A DNA stretch of 64,000 bases from an uncultured Clostridia bacterium (GCA_944380775.1 CALWIP010000027.1:52338-116337), one strand, 5' to 3'. Shown: positions 26,611 to 36,115, counted from the stretch's first letter. The notes: generated by a model from the sequence alone, not told the origin. Translations and numbers: made by a program.

Positions 26611-28806
26611 TCAGGAGCGGCGCACGGAAATGGTTCCCTCGATGTTTGAAAGGCGGGAAATCACACTGGAGAGATGCTCCAGGCCGTTGACGGTGATCGT
26701 TGCGCTGATCACGGCGTTGCCGTCCTTCGTCTCCCGTGAATTCAGCGAGTGGATGCAGATGTGCATGTTGAAGAGCTGCTGCGTCACGTCAGCCAACAGG
26801 CCGGCGCGGTCCTCGGCGACAATCTCCAGGGTGGACTTGAAGTCCTCCTTCTTCCCGCCGCCTTCCCAGTGGGCTTTGACCCAGCGCTCCGGCTCCGGGG
26901 ATTCCGCAATGTTTTTCGGCACGTTGCTACAGCTTCGTTTATGGATGGAAACGCCGAACCCACGCGTGATGAACCCGATGATGTCGTCGCCGGGCAGCGG
27001 GTTGCAGCAGCGGGAGAATTTGATGAGGCAGTTGTCCATCCCCTCAATCAACACGCCGCCGGCGCTGCCGTGCTTGCTTGTGTTGGTGGTTAGCGGCGTG
27101 GGTTTTTTCTCTTGCGCCTGCGCAAGGTGCGGGCGGCGCTTGATATATTCCTCCTTAATGCGGGGGATGAGCTTCCACAGCTGGATGCCGCCGTAGCCAA
27201 TGGCGGAATATACGTCGTCCGGCGTAGCGCAATTCTGCTTTTTTCCGATGTTTTCCAAGATCTCCTTGAGCTCCGGTTCGGTGAGCAGAATGCCGTTGCG
27301 CTTGAATTCGCGCTCCAATTCCGCCTTGCCTTCGATGATGTTTTCCTCGCGGCGTTCTTTTTTGAACCATTGGCGGATCTTATTGCGCGCCTCGCTCGTT
27401 TTGACAATCTTCAGCCAGTCGCGGCTGGGGCCGTGGCCCTGCTCCTTTGTCGTGAGGATCTCGACGATCTCGCCGGTCTTGACCTTGTAGTCAATCGGGA
27501 CGATGCGTTTGTCCACTTTTGCACCGATCATGCGGTTGCCCACCGCGCTGTGGATGGCATAGGCAAAATCGATGACAGTGGAGCCGTACGGCAGGCTGAT
27601 GACCTCGCCCTTCGGCGTGAAGACGAACACCTCTTCCGGTGCGAGATCCGATTTGATGGTGCGCACAATGTCGGTGGCGTCCTCGTTGTCTTTCTGGTTT
27701 TCCAGCATCTGGCGGATCCACACCAGGCGGTCTTCCAATTTATCGCCCTTTGTGAGGCCCAGTTTATATTTCCAGTGGGCCGCAATGCCGTATTCCGCCG
27801 TATGGTGCATTTCCCAGGTGCGAATCTGTACCTCGAACGGGATCCCCTCCGAGCTGAGCACCGTGGTGTGCAGGGATTGGTACATGTTTGGTTTGGGGGT
27901 GGAGATATAATCCTTGAAGCGGTTGGGCAGCGGGCGGAACATGTCGTGGACAATGCCGAGGACGTTGTAACAGTCGTTTACCGTGTCGACAATAACGCGC
28001 ACGGCATAGATGTCATAGATCTCGTCGATGTTTTTTCCCTGGACGAAAACCTTGCGGTAAATGCCGTTGATGCTTTTGACACGTCCCTCCAAGTAGACGT
28101 TCGGGATCATCGGCGCAATGCGGTCGTGGATCTTTTTCTTGGTATTCTCGATGAACGCGGCGCGGTCCCTGCTGCGCATTTTTAACGCGCTCTCAATCTC
28201 TTCGTAAGCCACTGGGTCCAGGTAACGCAGAGAGAGGTCTTCCAATTCTTCCTTCACCGCGCGGATACCGAGCCGGTGTGCAATCGGCGCGTAGACCTCC
28301 ATGTTTTCCAGCGCCTTGTCCCGCTGCTTCTGCGGGCCCCAGAACATGCTGGTGCGCATGTTGTGCAGCCGGTCCGCAAGCTTAATAATGATGACGCGGA
28401 TATCCTCCGACATGGCAATGAGCATCTTGCGGATATTTTCCGCCTGCTGTTCCTCGCGGGAAGAGTATGGGATGCGGCCCAATTTCGTCACGCCGTCGAT
28501 CAGGTTTGCAATCTCTGCGCTGAATTGCTTGGTGATCTGCTGCAAATCGACCTGCGTATCCTCCACGACGTCGTGGAGCAGGCCGGCCGCAATCGATTCG
28601 GAGTCCATGCCGAGCTCTGCCAGGATGGCGGCCACATTCAGCGGATGGACGATATATGGCTCCCCGGAGAGGCGTTTTTGGTCCCCGTGCGCTTTTTTCG
28701 CCAGCTTATATGCGCGTTCGATCATATCCATGTCGAAGTCCCGTTCACAGGAATGCAGGACGGCGACCAGGTCGTGATAACTTTCAATAGATTTTTCCAA
28801 TTTCAT
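26611..28806 (-). CDS. relA: Bifunctional (p)ppGpp synthetase/hydrolase (Rel)
   Basis: 731 residues, the full-length RSH architecture. The HD hydrolase domain has HPLNVAAILAEL and GLLHDVVEDTQ. The synthetase domain has LADRLHNMRT and YDIYAVRVIVDTVNDCYNVL. The TGS domain is VFTPKGEVISLPYGSTVIDFAY, and a C-terminal ACT domain (LEIVAEDRAGLLADVTQQL) follows a conserved Cys-rich region (FSRCCNPLPGDDIIGF). The hydrolase motif is intact, so it should both make and degrade the alarmone. Its start overlaps the recJ stop as ATGA. Confidence 0.97.
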   Translation of the reverse strand: MKLEKSIESYHDLVAVLHSCERDFDMDMIERAYKLAKKAHGDQKRLSGEPYIVHPLNVAAILAELGMDSESIAAGLLHDVVEDTQVDLQQITKQFSAEIANLIDGVTKLGRIPYSSREEQQAENIRKMLIAMSEDIRVIIIKLADRLHNMRTSMFWGPQKQRDKALENMEVYAPIAHRLGIRAVKEELEDLSLRYLDPVAYEEIESALKMRSRDRAAFIENTKKKIHDRIAPMIPNVYLEGRVKSINGIYRKVFVQGKNIDEIYDIYAVRVIVDTVNDCYNVLGIVHDMFRPLPNRFKDYISTPKPNMYQSLHTTVLSSEGIPFEVQIRTWEMHHTAEYGIAAHWKYKLGLTKGDKLEDRLVWIRQMLENQKDNEDATDIVRTIKSDLAPEEVFVFTPKGEVISLPYGSTVIDFAYAIHSAVGNRMIGAKVDKRIVPIDYKVKTGEIVEILTTKEQGHGPSRDWLKIVKTSEARNKIRQWFKKERREENIIEGKAELEREFKRNGILLTEPELKEILENIGKKQNCATPDDVYSAIGYGGIQLWKLIPRIKEEYIKRRPHLAQAQEKKPTPLTTNTSKHGSAGGVLIEGMDNCLIKFSRCCNPLPGDDIIGFITRGFGVSIHKRSCSNVPKNIAESPEPERWVKAHWEGGGKKEDFKSTLEIVAEDRAGLLADVTQQLFNMHICIHSLNSRETKDGNAVISATITVNGLEHLSSVISRLSNIEGTISVRRS

Positions 28807-30866
28807 ACGCCTCCTTTTCCGGGGGCCTGGATCCCGGCTAAAAGCGGGGATGCAAACAGGTCCACCTTATGATTTACCGGGCAAAGCGAGACCGAAAGAA
28901 GGTCCCCGCTGCGGCGGCAGGTGATGAGGCCGCGCTCTGCAAGCACGTCCAGCATCAGTAAAAAGCGGCCGTAACCAAACGGTGTTCCCACATGGCCATA
29001 GAGGGATTCTTCCCCTTTTTGCCATCCCTTCCGCGCCCGCAGGTAGCGGTAGACGGCGGCAAAGGCGTCCCGGTCCGGCAAGAGGGCAGCCCGCTCCGTT
29101 TCTTCCAGCGGTTCGCCCCGGCAGTACGTTTCATACAACCTCCGGCCTTCCAGCAGGTCTTCCTGGTCCAAGCCGGAGAGCCGCATCTCGCGGATAAAAA
29201 CGGAGAGACTGACTTCCCCGCGGAATTCGTTTGTCTCCAGCGTTACGGCGAGGTCCAGCACATCGCCGGGAAAATAAGGGAATTCTTCCGCCGTCATGTG
29301 GAATTTCATGCAGCGGACCTGGCGGCCGTCCCGGCTGCACATCAGCCGCAAGTGCTTGCCGTTGCCTACCGGGATGATCTCCTCCAGCGTCATGCGGTAA
29401 AGACCGAACACAGGCTGCGGGTTCCCGGCGCCAAACGGCTCAAGCGCCTTCAGGCTCTCCGGCATTTCGACCGAGAGCGCTGCAGGGTTCAATTTGCAGT
29501 CCAACACGACCTGCGGGACCGGCATCCGCCGGAAATGCTCCGCCGCATAGCGGTTGATCTCTCGGCGGAACGGCTCAATATTCGCCGTTTCCAGCGTGAA
29601 CCCGGCTGCCATCGGGTGCCCGCCGTATTTGATGAGGTAGCTGCCACAGCTGCTCACCGCGTCAAAGAGGGAAAAACCCTCTACGCTGCGGCCGGAACCC
29701 TTGGCCAGCGTTTCATCCTCAGAGAGAACCAGGCAGGGCTTTCCAAAGCGCTCCACCAGGCGGGAGGCGACGATCCCGATGACGCCGGGATGCCAGTCTT
29801 TTCCGGAAAGGACGAGCACGCGGTCCAGCGCGCAGGCAGGGTCCCGCTCCAGCAAGGCAACCGCGTCTTCAAAAATTTCGTTTTCAATCTGCCGGCGGAA
29901 CTCGTTGTCCTCGCAGATCTCGCGGCTGAGATGATCCGCTTCATCGGCGTCTTCCGTAATGAGCAGCGACACCGCGCGGGCCGGCGAGCCGATGCGGCCG
30001 GTCGCATTGATGCGCGGCACAACGCTGAAGGCGACCGACTCCGACGTCAAGGCTTTCCCTTCCATCCCGGCCCGTTCCAACAGGGCCTGCATGCCAATGC
30101 GGTCCGTGTGAGAGAGCATCCGCAGGCCTTCCTGCACCAGCGCGCGGTTTTCCCCCACCAACGGGACCACATCTGCCACGGTGCCGACAGCGACGAGGTC
30201 CGCGTAATTTTCCAACAGCGCGCCGTCGTCGGCCTCCGGGCCTTCGAGCGCCCGGATCAACTGAAACGCGACCCCGACGCCGGAAAACCCCTTAAACGGA
30301 GAGGGGCATCCTTCCCGGTAGGGGTCCACCACAGCGGCGGCAGCGGGCAGTTCCTTTTGCGGCCGGTGGTGGTCCGTGATGACCACGTCGACGCCAAGCT
30401 CTTTCGCGTAGGAAACTTCAGGGATGGAGGAAATGCCGTTGTCGACAGTGACAATCAATTTGACGCCGCGTCCCTTCAGCAGGTCGATTGCCGCCCGGTT
30501 CAGGCCGTAGCCCTCTTGTTCCCGGTCCGGGATATAATATTGCACGTCGGCGCCGCTGGATTCCAAATAGGAATACAGCATGGCGGTCGCGGTCACGCCG
30601 TCGGCGTCGTAGTCGCCATAGACCGCGATTCTTTCAAAGCCGTCCACCGCCGCGCGGATGCGTCCGGCGGCGCGGTCCATGTCCAAAAGCGAGAACGGGT
30701 CAAACCGGCAGGCCTCGCTTTGCAGCAGCCCGCGGATCTGCTCCGGCTCGCGGATGCCGCGGATCTCCAGCAGCATCGCCAGAAAAAACGGCACGCCGTA
30801 GGTTTCCGCAATCTCCGCCGCGGCGTCTTTGTTCAACGGCAGAACTTCCCAAGTTTTCATGTTCAC
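28803..30866 (-). CDS. recJ: Single-stranded-DNA-specific exonuclease RecJ
   Basis: 687 residues. DHH phosphoesterase motifs are clear: IAVYGDYDADGVTATAML, VTVDNGISS, VVITDHHRPQ, and the DHHA1 motif YGGHPMAAGFTLE. RecJ degrades single-stranded DNA 5' to 3' in recombination and mismatch repair. The start is probably GTG 30866, 7 bases after AGGTG; ATG 30860 is the alternative. First gene of the recJ-rel-MBL-hemZ-uridine kinase operon, where nearly every junction overlaps or is under 20 bases. Confidence 0.96.
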   Translation of the reverse strand: MNMKTWEVLPLNKDAAAEIAETYGVPFFLAMLLEIRGIREPEQIRGLLQSEACRFDPFSLLDMDRAAGRIRAAVDGFERIAVYGDYDADGVTATAMLYSYLESSGADVQYYIPDREQEGYGLNRAAIDLLKGRGVKLIVTVDNGISSIPEVSYAKELGVDVVITDHHRPQKELPAAAAVVDPYREGCPSPFKGFSGVGVAFQLIRALEGPEADDGALLENYADLVAVGTVADVVPLVGENRALVQEGLRMLSHTDRIGMQALLERAGMEGKALTSESVAFSVVPRINATGRIGSPARAVSLLITEDADEADHLSREICEDNEFRRQIENEIFEDAVALLERDPACALDRVLVLSGKDWHPGVIGIVASRLVERFGKPCLVLSEDETLAKGSGRSVEGFSLFDAVSSCGSYLIKYGGHPMAAGFTLETANIEPFRREINRYAAEHFRRMPVPQVVLDCKLNPAALSVEMPESLKALEPFGAGNPQPVFGLYRMTLEEIIPVGNGKHLRLMCSRDGRQVRCMKFHMTAEEFPYFPGDVLDLAVTLETNEFRGEVSLSVFIREMRLSGLDQEDLLEGRRLYETYCRGEPLEETERAALLPDRDAFAAVYRYLRARKGWQKGEESLYGHVGTPFGYGRFLLMLDVLAERGLITCRRSGDLLSVSLCPVNHKVDLFASPLLAGIQAPGKGGV

Positions 30867-30893
30867 TGTCTGACACCTGCCCCATTCTGCTTT

Positions 30894-30922
30894 ATTGTAC
30901 CATTTTGCGGCCGTTTAGGCAA
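30894..30922 (-). promoter_or_regulatory. Promoter of the recJ-rel operon
   Basis: On the minus strand: TTGCCT, a 17-base spacer, TACAAT. Confidence 0.65.
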
Positions 30923-30935
30923 TACCGCCTGGGAC

Positions 30936-30976
30936 GAAAAGAAGCCGGCGCGCTTTGTGTAGCGCGCCGGCTTTCC
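30936..30976 (-). terminator. Terminator of cdaA-cdaR
   Basis: Perfect 13-base arms AAGCCGGCGCGCT / AGCGCGCCGGCTT with a 6-base loop and a T-rich tail on the minus strand. Confidence 0.9.
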
Positions 30977-30990
30977 TGCGGACTTCCGCA

Positions 30991-32265
30991 TTACTCCGTA
31001 TTTTCCCCAATCTCTACGCTCGCCTGGTAGTCCCCGTAAGCCCAAACGGTATCGCTCGAGGTTACCTCGATGGAGACCGGCATTTCGATGTGCCCGGTGA
31101 ACGATTCCCGCCCGGACATGTCGATGACGATGACGACGTCTTCTTCCTCGATGTTTTCAAGCACGGATGGCGGCCCAACCAAAACGACCTCCATGGTCTG
31201 CGTGTAAACATCCGAGGTCTTGTTCGCCGAGAGGTTGCGCACCTCAAACTGTGGCGTCTGCAGTTCCATCCGCCGGGTTGCGTAACCCGAAAGATCCAGC
31301 CGGATGATTGCCTCGTGGATCATGCTGACATTGCGGCACCCGGCCGGCAGCGTAATGTCGGATTGGAAAATATTGTGCAGCGGGCTGATCTCCGAAAAAT
31401 CGATCGACTCTAAGCGGATGGACGTGAAATTCGAAAGAATATCGCCCGGCCCGGCAATTTGGATGCTCTCCGGCTCGATGGAAACGATGTCGTCTAAAAT
31501 CACGCCTTCCGGCTGGTTGGTGAACGTTGCCTCCAGCGTGGAATATTGCCGGCTGAGCACGGTGATTGTCACGTCGACCTGCTCCGTGCTCAGCGTGAGT
31601 AGGTCTGTCGAGATCCGGTTTCCGGAGCGGTCATACAGCACGATGTCCGCGGTAAAATTCTGCGTGGACACCAGCTCGCCTGAAATCTCGTGTTCCACTG
31701 TTACGCGGTCAATCTTGTCAATTTCCTTTTCTGGGCCGGACACTGTCACCGTATCCGTAGAAAGCGCGGGTTCGCTGACTAAATAAGCGCTGTTCGCGCG
31801 GTAAATGATGTCCTCTGTGCTGATTTCAAACGGGACTTCCCGGTAATAGTCGACATCTACAAACACGGTCGCCGGCTCAATCTCAATCGAATAATCCCCC
31901 ATAATCTGCGTCGTGGTTTCCGCGCGCAGGGTTAGCGGGACGCTTGTCGGCTGCGTGATGGTGGAGGCGCCTTCTGCCACAACGCGCAAATTCGAAGGGT
32001 CAATGCTGTAGACCGAAACGCTGTCGCCGCGGACGGAAACCTTGGCCTCTTCCACGCTTTGGCTGAACACCCGCAGGCCGCTCTCCTGCGCGCCCTGTGA
32101 AAGGGTGACCGTCACCGGCACGTTGCTGATCTCCCGCGGGCGGTCCGCCGTGTTGAGCGATGCGACGATAAACCAGGTGACGACGGAGACGAACAACGCG
32201 AATATCATGACGAAGCGGTCGTTATAAAACAAAGAAAAAAAGGAAAAGAGCTTAACTTTTTTCAT
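30991..32265 (-). CDS. cdaR: CdaA regulator CdaR (YbbR-domain protein)
   Basis: 424 residues. One N-terminal membrane span (FVMIFALFVSVVTWFIVASL) anchors about four extracytoplasmic YbbR repeats, visible as repeated V-x-V-x-G-P or I-x-I-x-G-P units such as DTVTVSGPEKEIDKIDRV, SIQIAGPGDIL and EVVLVGPPSVLENIEEE. CdaR binds the membrane cyclase CdaA and modulates c-di-AMP synthesis. It starts one base after the cdaA stop, so the two are coupled. Confidence 0.93.
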   Translation of the reverse strand: MKKVKLFSFFSLFYNDRFVMIFALFVSVVTWFIVASLNTADRPREISNVPVTVTLSQGAQESGLRVFSQSVEEAKVSVRGDSVSVYSIDPSNLRVVAEGASTITQPTSVPLTLRAETTTQIMGDYSIEIEPATVFVDVDYYREVPFEISTEDIIYRANSAYLVSEPALSTDTVTVSGPEKEIDKIDRVTVEHEISGELVSTQNFTADIVLYDRSGNRISTDLLTLSTEQVDVTITVLSRQYSTLEATFTNQPEGVILDDIVSIEPESIQIAGPGDILSNFTSIRLESIDFSEISPLHNIFQSDITLPAGCRNVSMIHEAIIRLDLSGYATRRMELQTPQFEVRNLSANKTSDVYTQTMEVVLVGPPSVLENIEEEDVVIVIDMSGRESFTGHIEMPVSIEVTSSDTVWAYGDYQASVEIGENTE

Positions 32266-32266
32266 C

Positions 32267-33184
32267 TTAGCGTTTCTTCCCCTTTCGGATCGAAGGAATC
32301 TTGTCGGTCAGCTTTTCCCCTGCCTCCGAACCCTCCAGAAGCAGGTGCTCTAGCTCGCTGCGCAGGGTTTCCCTCGTGTAGTTCCGGGTGAGCACGCCTT
32401 TTACCGCAATGGAGATCTGCCCCGTTTCCTCTGAGACCACTGTCACCACCGCGTCGGAATTTTCGCTCATCCCAATGGCTGCGCGGTGGCGGGTGCCCAG
32501 GTCGACGCTCACGCTATCGCTCTTAGTCAGCGGCAAAATGCAGCCGGCCGCGTACACCTTTCCGCCGCGGACAACCATCGCGCCGTCGTGCAGCGGGGCT
32601 TTGGTCCAAAAGATATTGCCAATCAGCGGGGCGGACGGCTCCGCGTCCACCACTGTCCCGGTGTTGATGATGTCGCCGAGCTTGGTTTGCATTTCAAAGA
32701 CGATTAGCGCGCCGGTTTTGGACTTTTGAAAGCTCGCGCAGGCCTCCACCACCGCGTTGATGCACTTGGTCTCCTGCTGCTTCTTCTGTTCAGCCTCTTT
32801 GGGAGACACCATCGAGAACCAGCCCTTCCCGCTGGTAATGCGCGAACGCCCGATCTGCTCGAGCGCGCGCCGGATTTCTGGCTGGAACACCACCAGAAAA
32901 GCGAGCAGGCCAAACTGGAAGAAGTAATTGAAGAAGCTTTTGATCATGTACAGCTGTAAGTATGAGGAAAGGAACCAGGCGAGCAGCATGACCAGCAGCC
33001 CCTTGACCAGCTGCTCTGCGCGTGTTTCCCGCACCAGCTTGATGGCGCTGTAAATGATGAAGGAGACGATGAGGATATCAATGGCGTCCGTGAGCTTAAA
33101 CGACCCGATCAATTCCAGCATAATAGCCCCAACGCTTTGCAGCCAGTTGGATAAGCTTTCCCAGCTATTCTGTATCCAGTCCAT
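32267..33184 (-). CDS. cdaA: Membrane diadenylate cyclase CdaA
   Basis: Makes c-di-AMP from two ATP. 305 residues. Three N-terminal membrane helices (IDILIVSFIIYSAIKLV, GLLVMLLAWFLSSYLQLY, FFNYFFQFGLLAFLVVFQ) precede the DisA_N/DAC domain. Its catalytic motifs APLHDGAMVVRGG (DGA) and LGTRHRAAIGMSE (RHR) are both intact. A C-terminal helical tail carries basic residues (IRKGKKR). glmM, usually third in this operon, is not adjacent here. The gene has its own promoter and a GC-rich leader of about 180 bases. Confidence 0.96.
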   Translation of the reverse strand: MDWIQNSWESLSNWLQSVGAIMLELIGSFKLTDAIDILIVSFIIYSAIKLVRETRAEQLVKGLLVMLLAWFLSSYLQLYMIKSFFNYFFQFGLLAFLVVFQPEIRRALEQIGRSRITSGKGWFSMVSPKEAEQKKQQETKCINAVVEACASFQKSKTGALIVFEMQTKLGDIINTGTVVDAEPSAPLIGNIFWTKAPLHDGAMVVRGGKVYAAGCILPLTKSDSVSVDLGTRHRAAIGMSENSDAVVTVVSEETGQISIAVKGVLTRNYTRETLRSELEHLLLEGSEAGEKLTDKIPSIRKGKKR

Positions 33185-33368
33185 GTAACTTCCTTTCCCG
33201 CGTTCCGCTGCCGCCGGGGGCGGCGGGCGCTGTTCACCCGCGCGTTTTCTGTTCTACTTAATTTCACCACACCTGCGGTGGGCACGCCGCGCACCGCGGC
33301 CTCCGGCCGCCCGGCCGGAAGTGGCGCCGCTGGGTTTTTACCGTCCGCGTTGCGGCCTTTCTGCGAAT
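33185..33368 (-). other. GC-rich leader upstream of cdaA
   Basis: No gene is seen. The segment lies between the cdaA promoter and start codon. On the minus strand it holds nested inverted repeats, the clearest being CCGGCC-GGGC-GGCCGG. It does not show the motifs I know for the c-di-AMP (ydaO) riboswitch. It may be a structured 5' leader. Confidence 0.4.
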
Positions 33369-33398
33369 ATTGTACCATAGATAAAAAGAGAATGCCAA
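33369..33398 (-). promoter_or_regulatory. Promoter of cdaA-cdaR
   Basis: On the minus strand: TTGGCA, an 18-base spacer, TACAAT, ending just before the preceding gene's stop. Confidence 0.6.
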
Positions 33399-33409
33399 TC
33401 CTTTGTGTT

Positions 33410-34552
33410 CTAATTCCTGATTATCTTCATTAAAGCCAAAACGAAACGGGTAATTTCGTTCATGTTGCTGAATGCGGATGGGCTCACGCGTACCGCGCCG
33501 GTTTCGAGCGTGCCGAAAAAGGCGTGCGCCACCGGCGCGCAGTGCAGGCCCGCGCGTACCGCAAACCCCTGGCGGTCGAGCGCTGCGCCGATTTCTTCAC
33601 TCTGGCGCCCCTCGACGTTGAACGAGAGGACGGGCGCCTGGTAGCGTTCCTCTGGGCGCGCTGTATAGAGACGGACGCCGGGGAGGGCTTGCAGCCGGTC
33701 GTAAAGGTGCTGGAGCAGCGAGAGCTCATGGCGGAAAATCCGTTCCGTCCCTTTTTGGCGGACAAATTCGATTCCGGCGCGCAGGCCTGCGATGCCTGGG
33801 ACGTTGAGGGTGCCGCTCTCCAAGCGCTCCGGCATGCCGGACGGCTGCTCCAGCGACGCGGACGCCGTCCCTGTTCCGCCCTCTAAGACCGTCGAAAGAC
33901 TCCCGCCTTCCGCCGTAACCAAGAGTCCGGTTCCCATCGGGCCGTAAAGCCCCTTGTGTCCGGCCGCGCAGAGATAGGTAATCCCGGAGTCCGCAAGGTC
34001 GATGGGCAGCACGCCGGCGCTCTGCGCGGCGTCCACCGCCAACGGGATGCCGTACTCGTGGCAGAGGGCGGCAAGGCGCTCCACAGGCAGGCGGATCCCC
34101 CATACATTGGAGGCGTGCGTGCAGACCACGAGCCGCGTGTTAGCCCGCAACGCCTTGCGGAAGGCATCCAGCGTGGCGTCGTGGTCGTTCGGAACAACCT
34201 GCGCCGCCGTCCAGGAAACGCCGCGGGCTTCCAGCGCTTTGAGCGGGCGCATAACGGCGTTGTGCTCCAGGCAGGAAACCACCGCATGGTCTCCCGGTTT
34301 CAGACGGCCTTTGAGCACCATGTTGAGCGCCTGCGTGCAGTTGAGCGGGAAAGCGACGCACTCCGGGCCTGCGGCGTGAAAGAACGCGGCGGCGGCTTCC
34401 CGGCAGCGGTAGACCTCTTCCGCCGCCGCCAGTGAGAGGGAGTGCCCGCTGCGGCCCGGGTTGGCGCCGTAGCGCCGCAGCGCGTTTTGCATGGCAGCCG
34501 CCACCTGCGGCGGCTTGGGGAAGGTGGTTGCGGCGTTATCTAAATAGACCAT
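33410..34552 (-). CDS. Cysteine desulfurase family protein (group II, SufS/CsdB-like)
   Basis: PLP enzyme of 380 residues that removes sulfur (or selenium) from cysteine (or selenocysteine). MVYLDNAATTFPKPPQV opens the fold. PLP-binding Lys is in LCAAGHKGLYGPMGTG. The catalytic Cys lies in GFAVRAGLHCAPVAHAFFGT, followed by GAVRVSPS. The start at 34552 uses GGAGG and overlaps the stop of the DUF3343 gene. The coupling to a DUF3343 protein suggests a sulfur or selenium transfer pair rather than the SUF operon, none of which is nearby. Confidence 0.92.
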   Translation of the reverse strand: MVYLDNAATTFPKPPQVAAAMQNALRRYGANPGRSGHSLSLAAAEEVYRCREAAAAFFHAAGPECVAFPLNCTQALNMVLKGRLKPGDHAVVSCLEHNAVMRPLKALEARGVSWTAAQVVPNDHDATLDAFRKALRANTRLVVCTHASNVWGIRLPVERLAALCHEYGIPLAVDAAQSAGVLPIDLADSGITYLCAAGHKGLYGPMGTGLLVTAEGGSLSTVLEGGTGTASASLEQPSGMPERLESGTLNVPGIAGLRAGIEFVRQKGTERIFRHELSLLQHLYDRLQALPGVRLYTARPEERYQAPVLSFNVEGRQSEEIGAALDRQGFAVRAGLHCAPVAHAFFGTLETGAVRVSPSAFSNMNEITRFVLALMKIIRN

Positions 34553-34782
34553 CACTGCGCCTCCTCTTCGGCGCGGCCCAGCACATGCAGGCCAAATTCG
34601 CGCAGGAGCTGTTCCGCTTCCTCTGCCCGCCGCGGCACAGCGACCCCGTAGCCGCAGCCGCGGGCCGCCCCATTTGTGCGCGGCAGCCGCTCCACATATG
34701 CCCTGATCCCGTGCCGGAGCAGAAGATCCCTGCCGCGCAGGGCATATGTGACGGAGCCGAGCAAAAGGACCGTTTTGCCCAT
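34552..34782 (-). CDS. DUF3343 putative Se/S carrier protein
   Basis: 76 residues. MGKTVLLLGSVTYALRGRDL followed by RTNGAARGCGYGVAVPRRAEEAEQ fits DUF3343, with the conserved Cys in GCGYGV. Relatives sit beside desulfurases and YedF/SelD genes and are thought to carry activated sulfur or selenium. That is family context and is not shown here. The start at 34782 is 9 bases from AGAGAGG, and its stop overlaps the desulfurase start. Confidence 0.82.
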   Translation of the reverse strand: MGKTVLLLGSVTYALRGRDLLLRHGIRAYVERLPRTNGAARGCGYGVAVPRRAEEAEQLLREFGLHVLGRAEEEAQ

Positions 34783-34877
34783 GACCATCACCTCTCTGTT
34801 TTGGGCGGCTGCGTAAGCCCCGGTGGGTTTTGTGCAGCGCCCTTCGTTCCAGAGTATGCCGGCGCGGTCCCTTTTGT

Positions 34878-35357
34878 CTACTGCCCTGCAAGGAGGCAGA
34901 CGGCCTGCGCGGCGATGCCCTCCCCGCGCCCGGAAAAGCCGAGGCGCTCCTCTGTGGTCGCCTTCACGCTTACCCGGCCGGTCTCAATCTCCAGGGCCGC
35001 AGCGATTTCCTCCCGCATGCGCGGCAGATACGGCGCAAGCTTGGGCGCCTGCGCGACGATGGTCGAGTCGATATTCTCTACAAAATATCCGCGGTCCCGC
35101 AGCAGACCGCCCACGCGGCGCAAGAGGACCCGGCTGTCAATCCCGCGGTACTGCGGGTCGCTGTCTGGGAACCAGTGGCCGATGTCGCCCAGCGCTGCCG
35201 CGCCGAGCAGCGCGTCGCACACGGCGTGGATCAGCACGTCGGCGTCGGAATGGCCGTCCAATCCTTTTTCATAGGGGATTTCCACCCCGCCGAGGACGAG
35301 CCTGCATCCCTCCTGCAGCCGGTGGACGTCATACCCCTGCCCGATGCGCATGTTCAT
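34878..35357 (-). CDS. ispF: 2-C-methyl-D-erythritol 2,4-cyclodiphosphate synthase
   Basis: Cyclises CDP-methylerythritol 2-phosphate in the MEP isoprenoid pathway, 159 residues, trimeric. Zinc ligands are in [11 protein letters not shown] (Asp, His) and [20 protein letters not shown] (His). [20 protein letters not shown] is the conserved C-terminus. The start at 35357 overlaps the ispD stop (ATGA), showing tight coupling with the enzyme two steps earlier. Confidence 0.97.
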   Translation of the reverse strand: MNMRIGQGYDVHRLQEGCRLVLGGVEIPYEKGLDGHSDADVLIHAVCDALLGAAALGDIGHWFPDSDPQYRGIDSRVLLRRVGGLLRDRGYFVENIDSTIVAQAPKLAPYLPRMREEIAAALEIETGRVSVKATTEERLGFSGRGEGIAAQAVCLLAGQ

Positions 35358-36055
35358 AACGAAACCGCCTCCCTCTTTTTCAGCAGGAGCTCCGCGAGAA
35401 GCAAATCTTCCTGCGTGGTGATTTTCATGTTCGAATAAGAACCCTGGCACAGATGGACGCTTCCTCCCACCCGTTCAATCAGTTGGCAGTCGTCGGTGTA
35501 ATCTGCGCCTGCGCGCCCGGCGGCCTCCAACGCCGCGAGATATTCCTCCCGGCGAAAGACCTGCGGCGTCTGCACCGCCCAAAGCGTGGCGCGGTCCGGC
35601 GTCGCGCGGACCATGCCATCCGGCCCAATAACCTTGAGCGTATCTTTCACAGGGACGGCGAGCGCCGAAGCGCCGTGGGCGAACGCGTCCTCCACTACCT
35701 TGCGGATCTCCAGCGGCGTAACGAGCGCCCGCGCGCCGTCATGAATCGCCAGGAACGCGGCGTCCCCCGCCGCCAATACGCCCGCGCGGACAGACTGTTG
35801 GCGCGTCTCGCCCCCCGGGACAACGGCGGATACTTTCCGAAAGGAATGTGCGGAGACGCAGCGTTCCATCTCGGGGATATCTTGGCGGCGGCAAACCAGG
35901 ACGACGCGGGAAATGGGTCCTGTGAGTTCAAACGCACGCAACGTGTGCGCAATGACGGGCATCCCCCGCAGCAAAAGCAGCTGCTTTGAGACGCCCAACC
36001 CCATCCGCGCAGATTCCCCAGCCGCCACCACGACCGCACAGCAGCTTTCTTCCAT
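35354..36055 (-). CDS. ispD: 2-C-methyl-D-erythritol 4-phosphate cytidylyltransferase
   Basis: Transfers CMP from CTP to methylerythritol 4-phosphate, 233 residues. [14 protein letters not shown] is the glycine-rich CTP loop, then [31 protein letters not shown] and [11 protein letters not shown]. The start at 36055 is preceded by AAGGGGG; the longer reading adds 11 residues without a site. It has its own promoter downstream of the Vor operon terminator. Confidence 0.97.
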   Translation of the reverse strand: MEESCCAVVVAAGESARMGLGVSKQLLLLRGMPVIAHTLRAFELTGPISRVVLVCRRQDIPEMERCVSAHSFRKVSAVVPGGETRQQSVRAGVLAAGDAAFLAIHDGARALVTPLEIRKVVEDAFAHGASALAVPVKDTLKVIGPDGMVRATPDRATLWAVQTPQVFRREEYLAALEAAGRAGADYTDDCQLIERVGGSVHLCQGSYSNMKITTQEDLLLAELLLKKREAVSL

Positions 36056-36086
36056 AGAGATCCCCCTTCGTTCTTTGTCCTCCCCC

Positions 36087-36115
36087 ATTATAAAGGCGGG
36101 AGGACGGCTTTGCCA
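36087..36115 (-). promoter_or_regulatory. Promoter of ispD-ispF
   Basis: On the minus strand: TGGCAA, a 17-base spacer, TATAAT. Confidence 0.65.

Noticed and set aside
28992..30962. 656-residue open frame antisense to recJ
   Set aside because: Shadow frame; composition is Arg/Gln/His-rich with no recognisable fold.
33185..33368. ydaO-type c-di-AMP riboswitch before cdaA
   Set aside because: The conserved ydaO core is not seen; only generic GC-rich stems are present.
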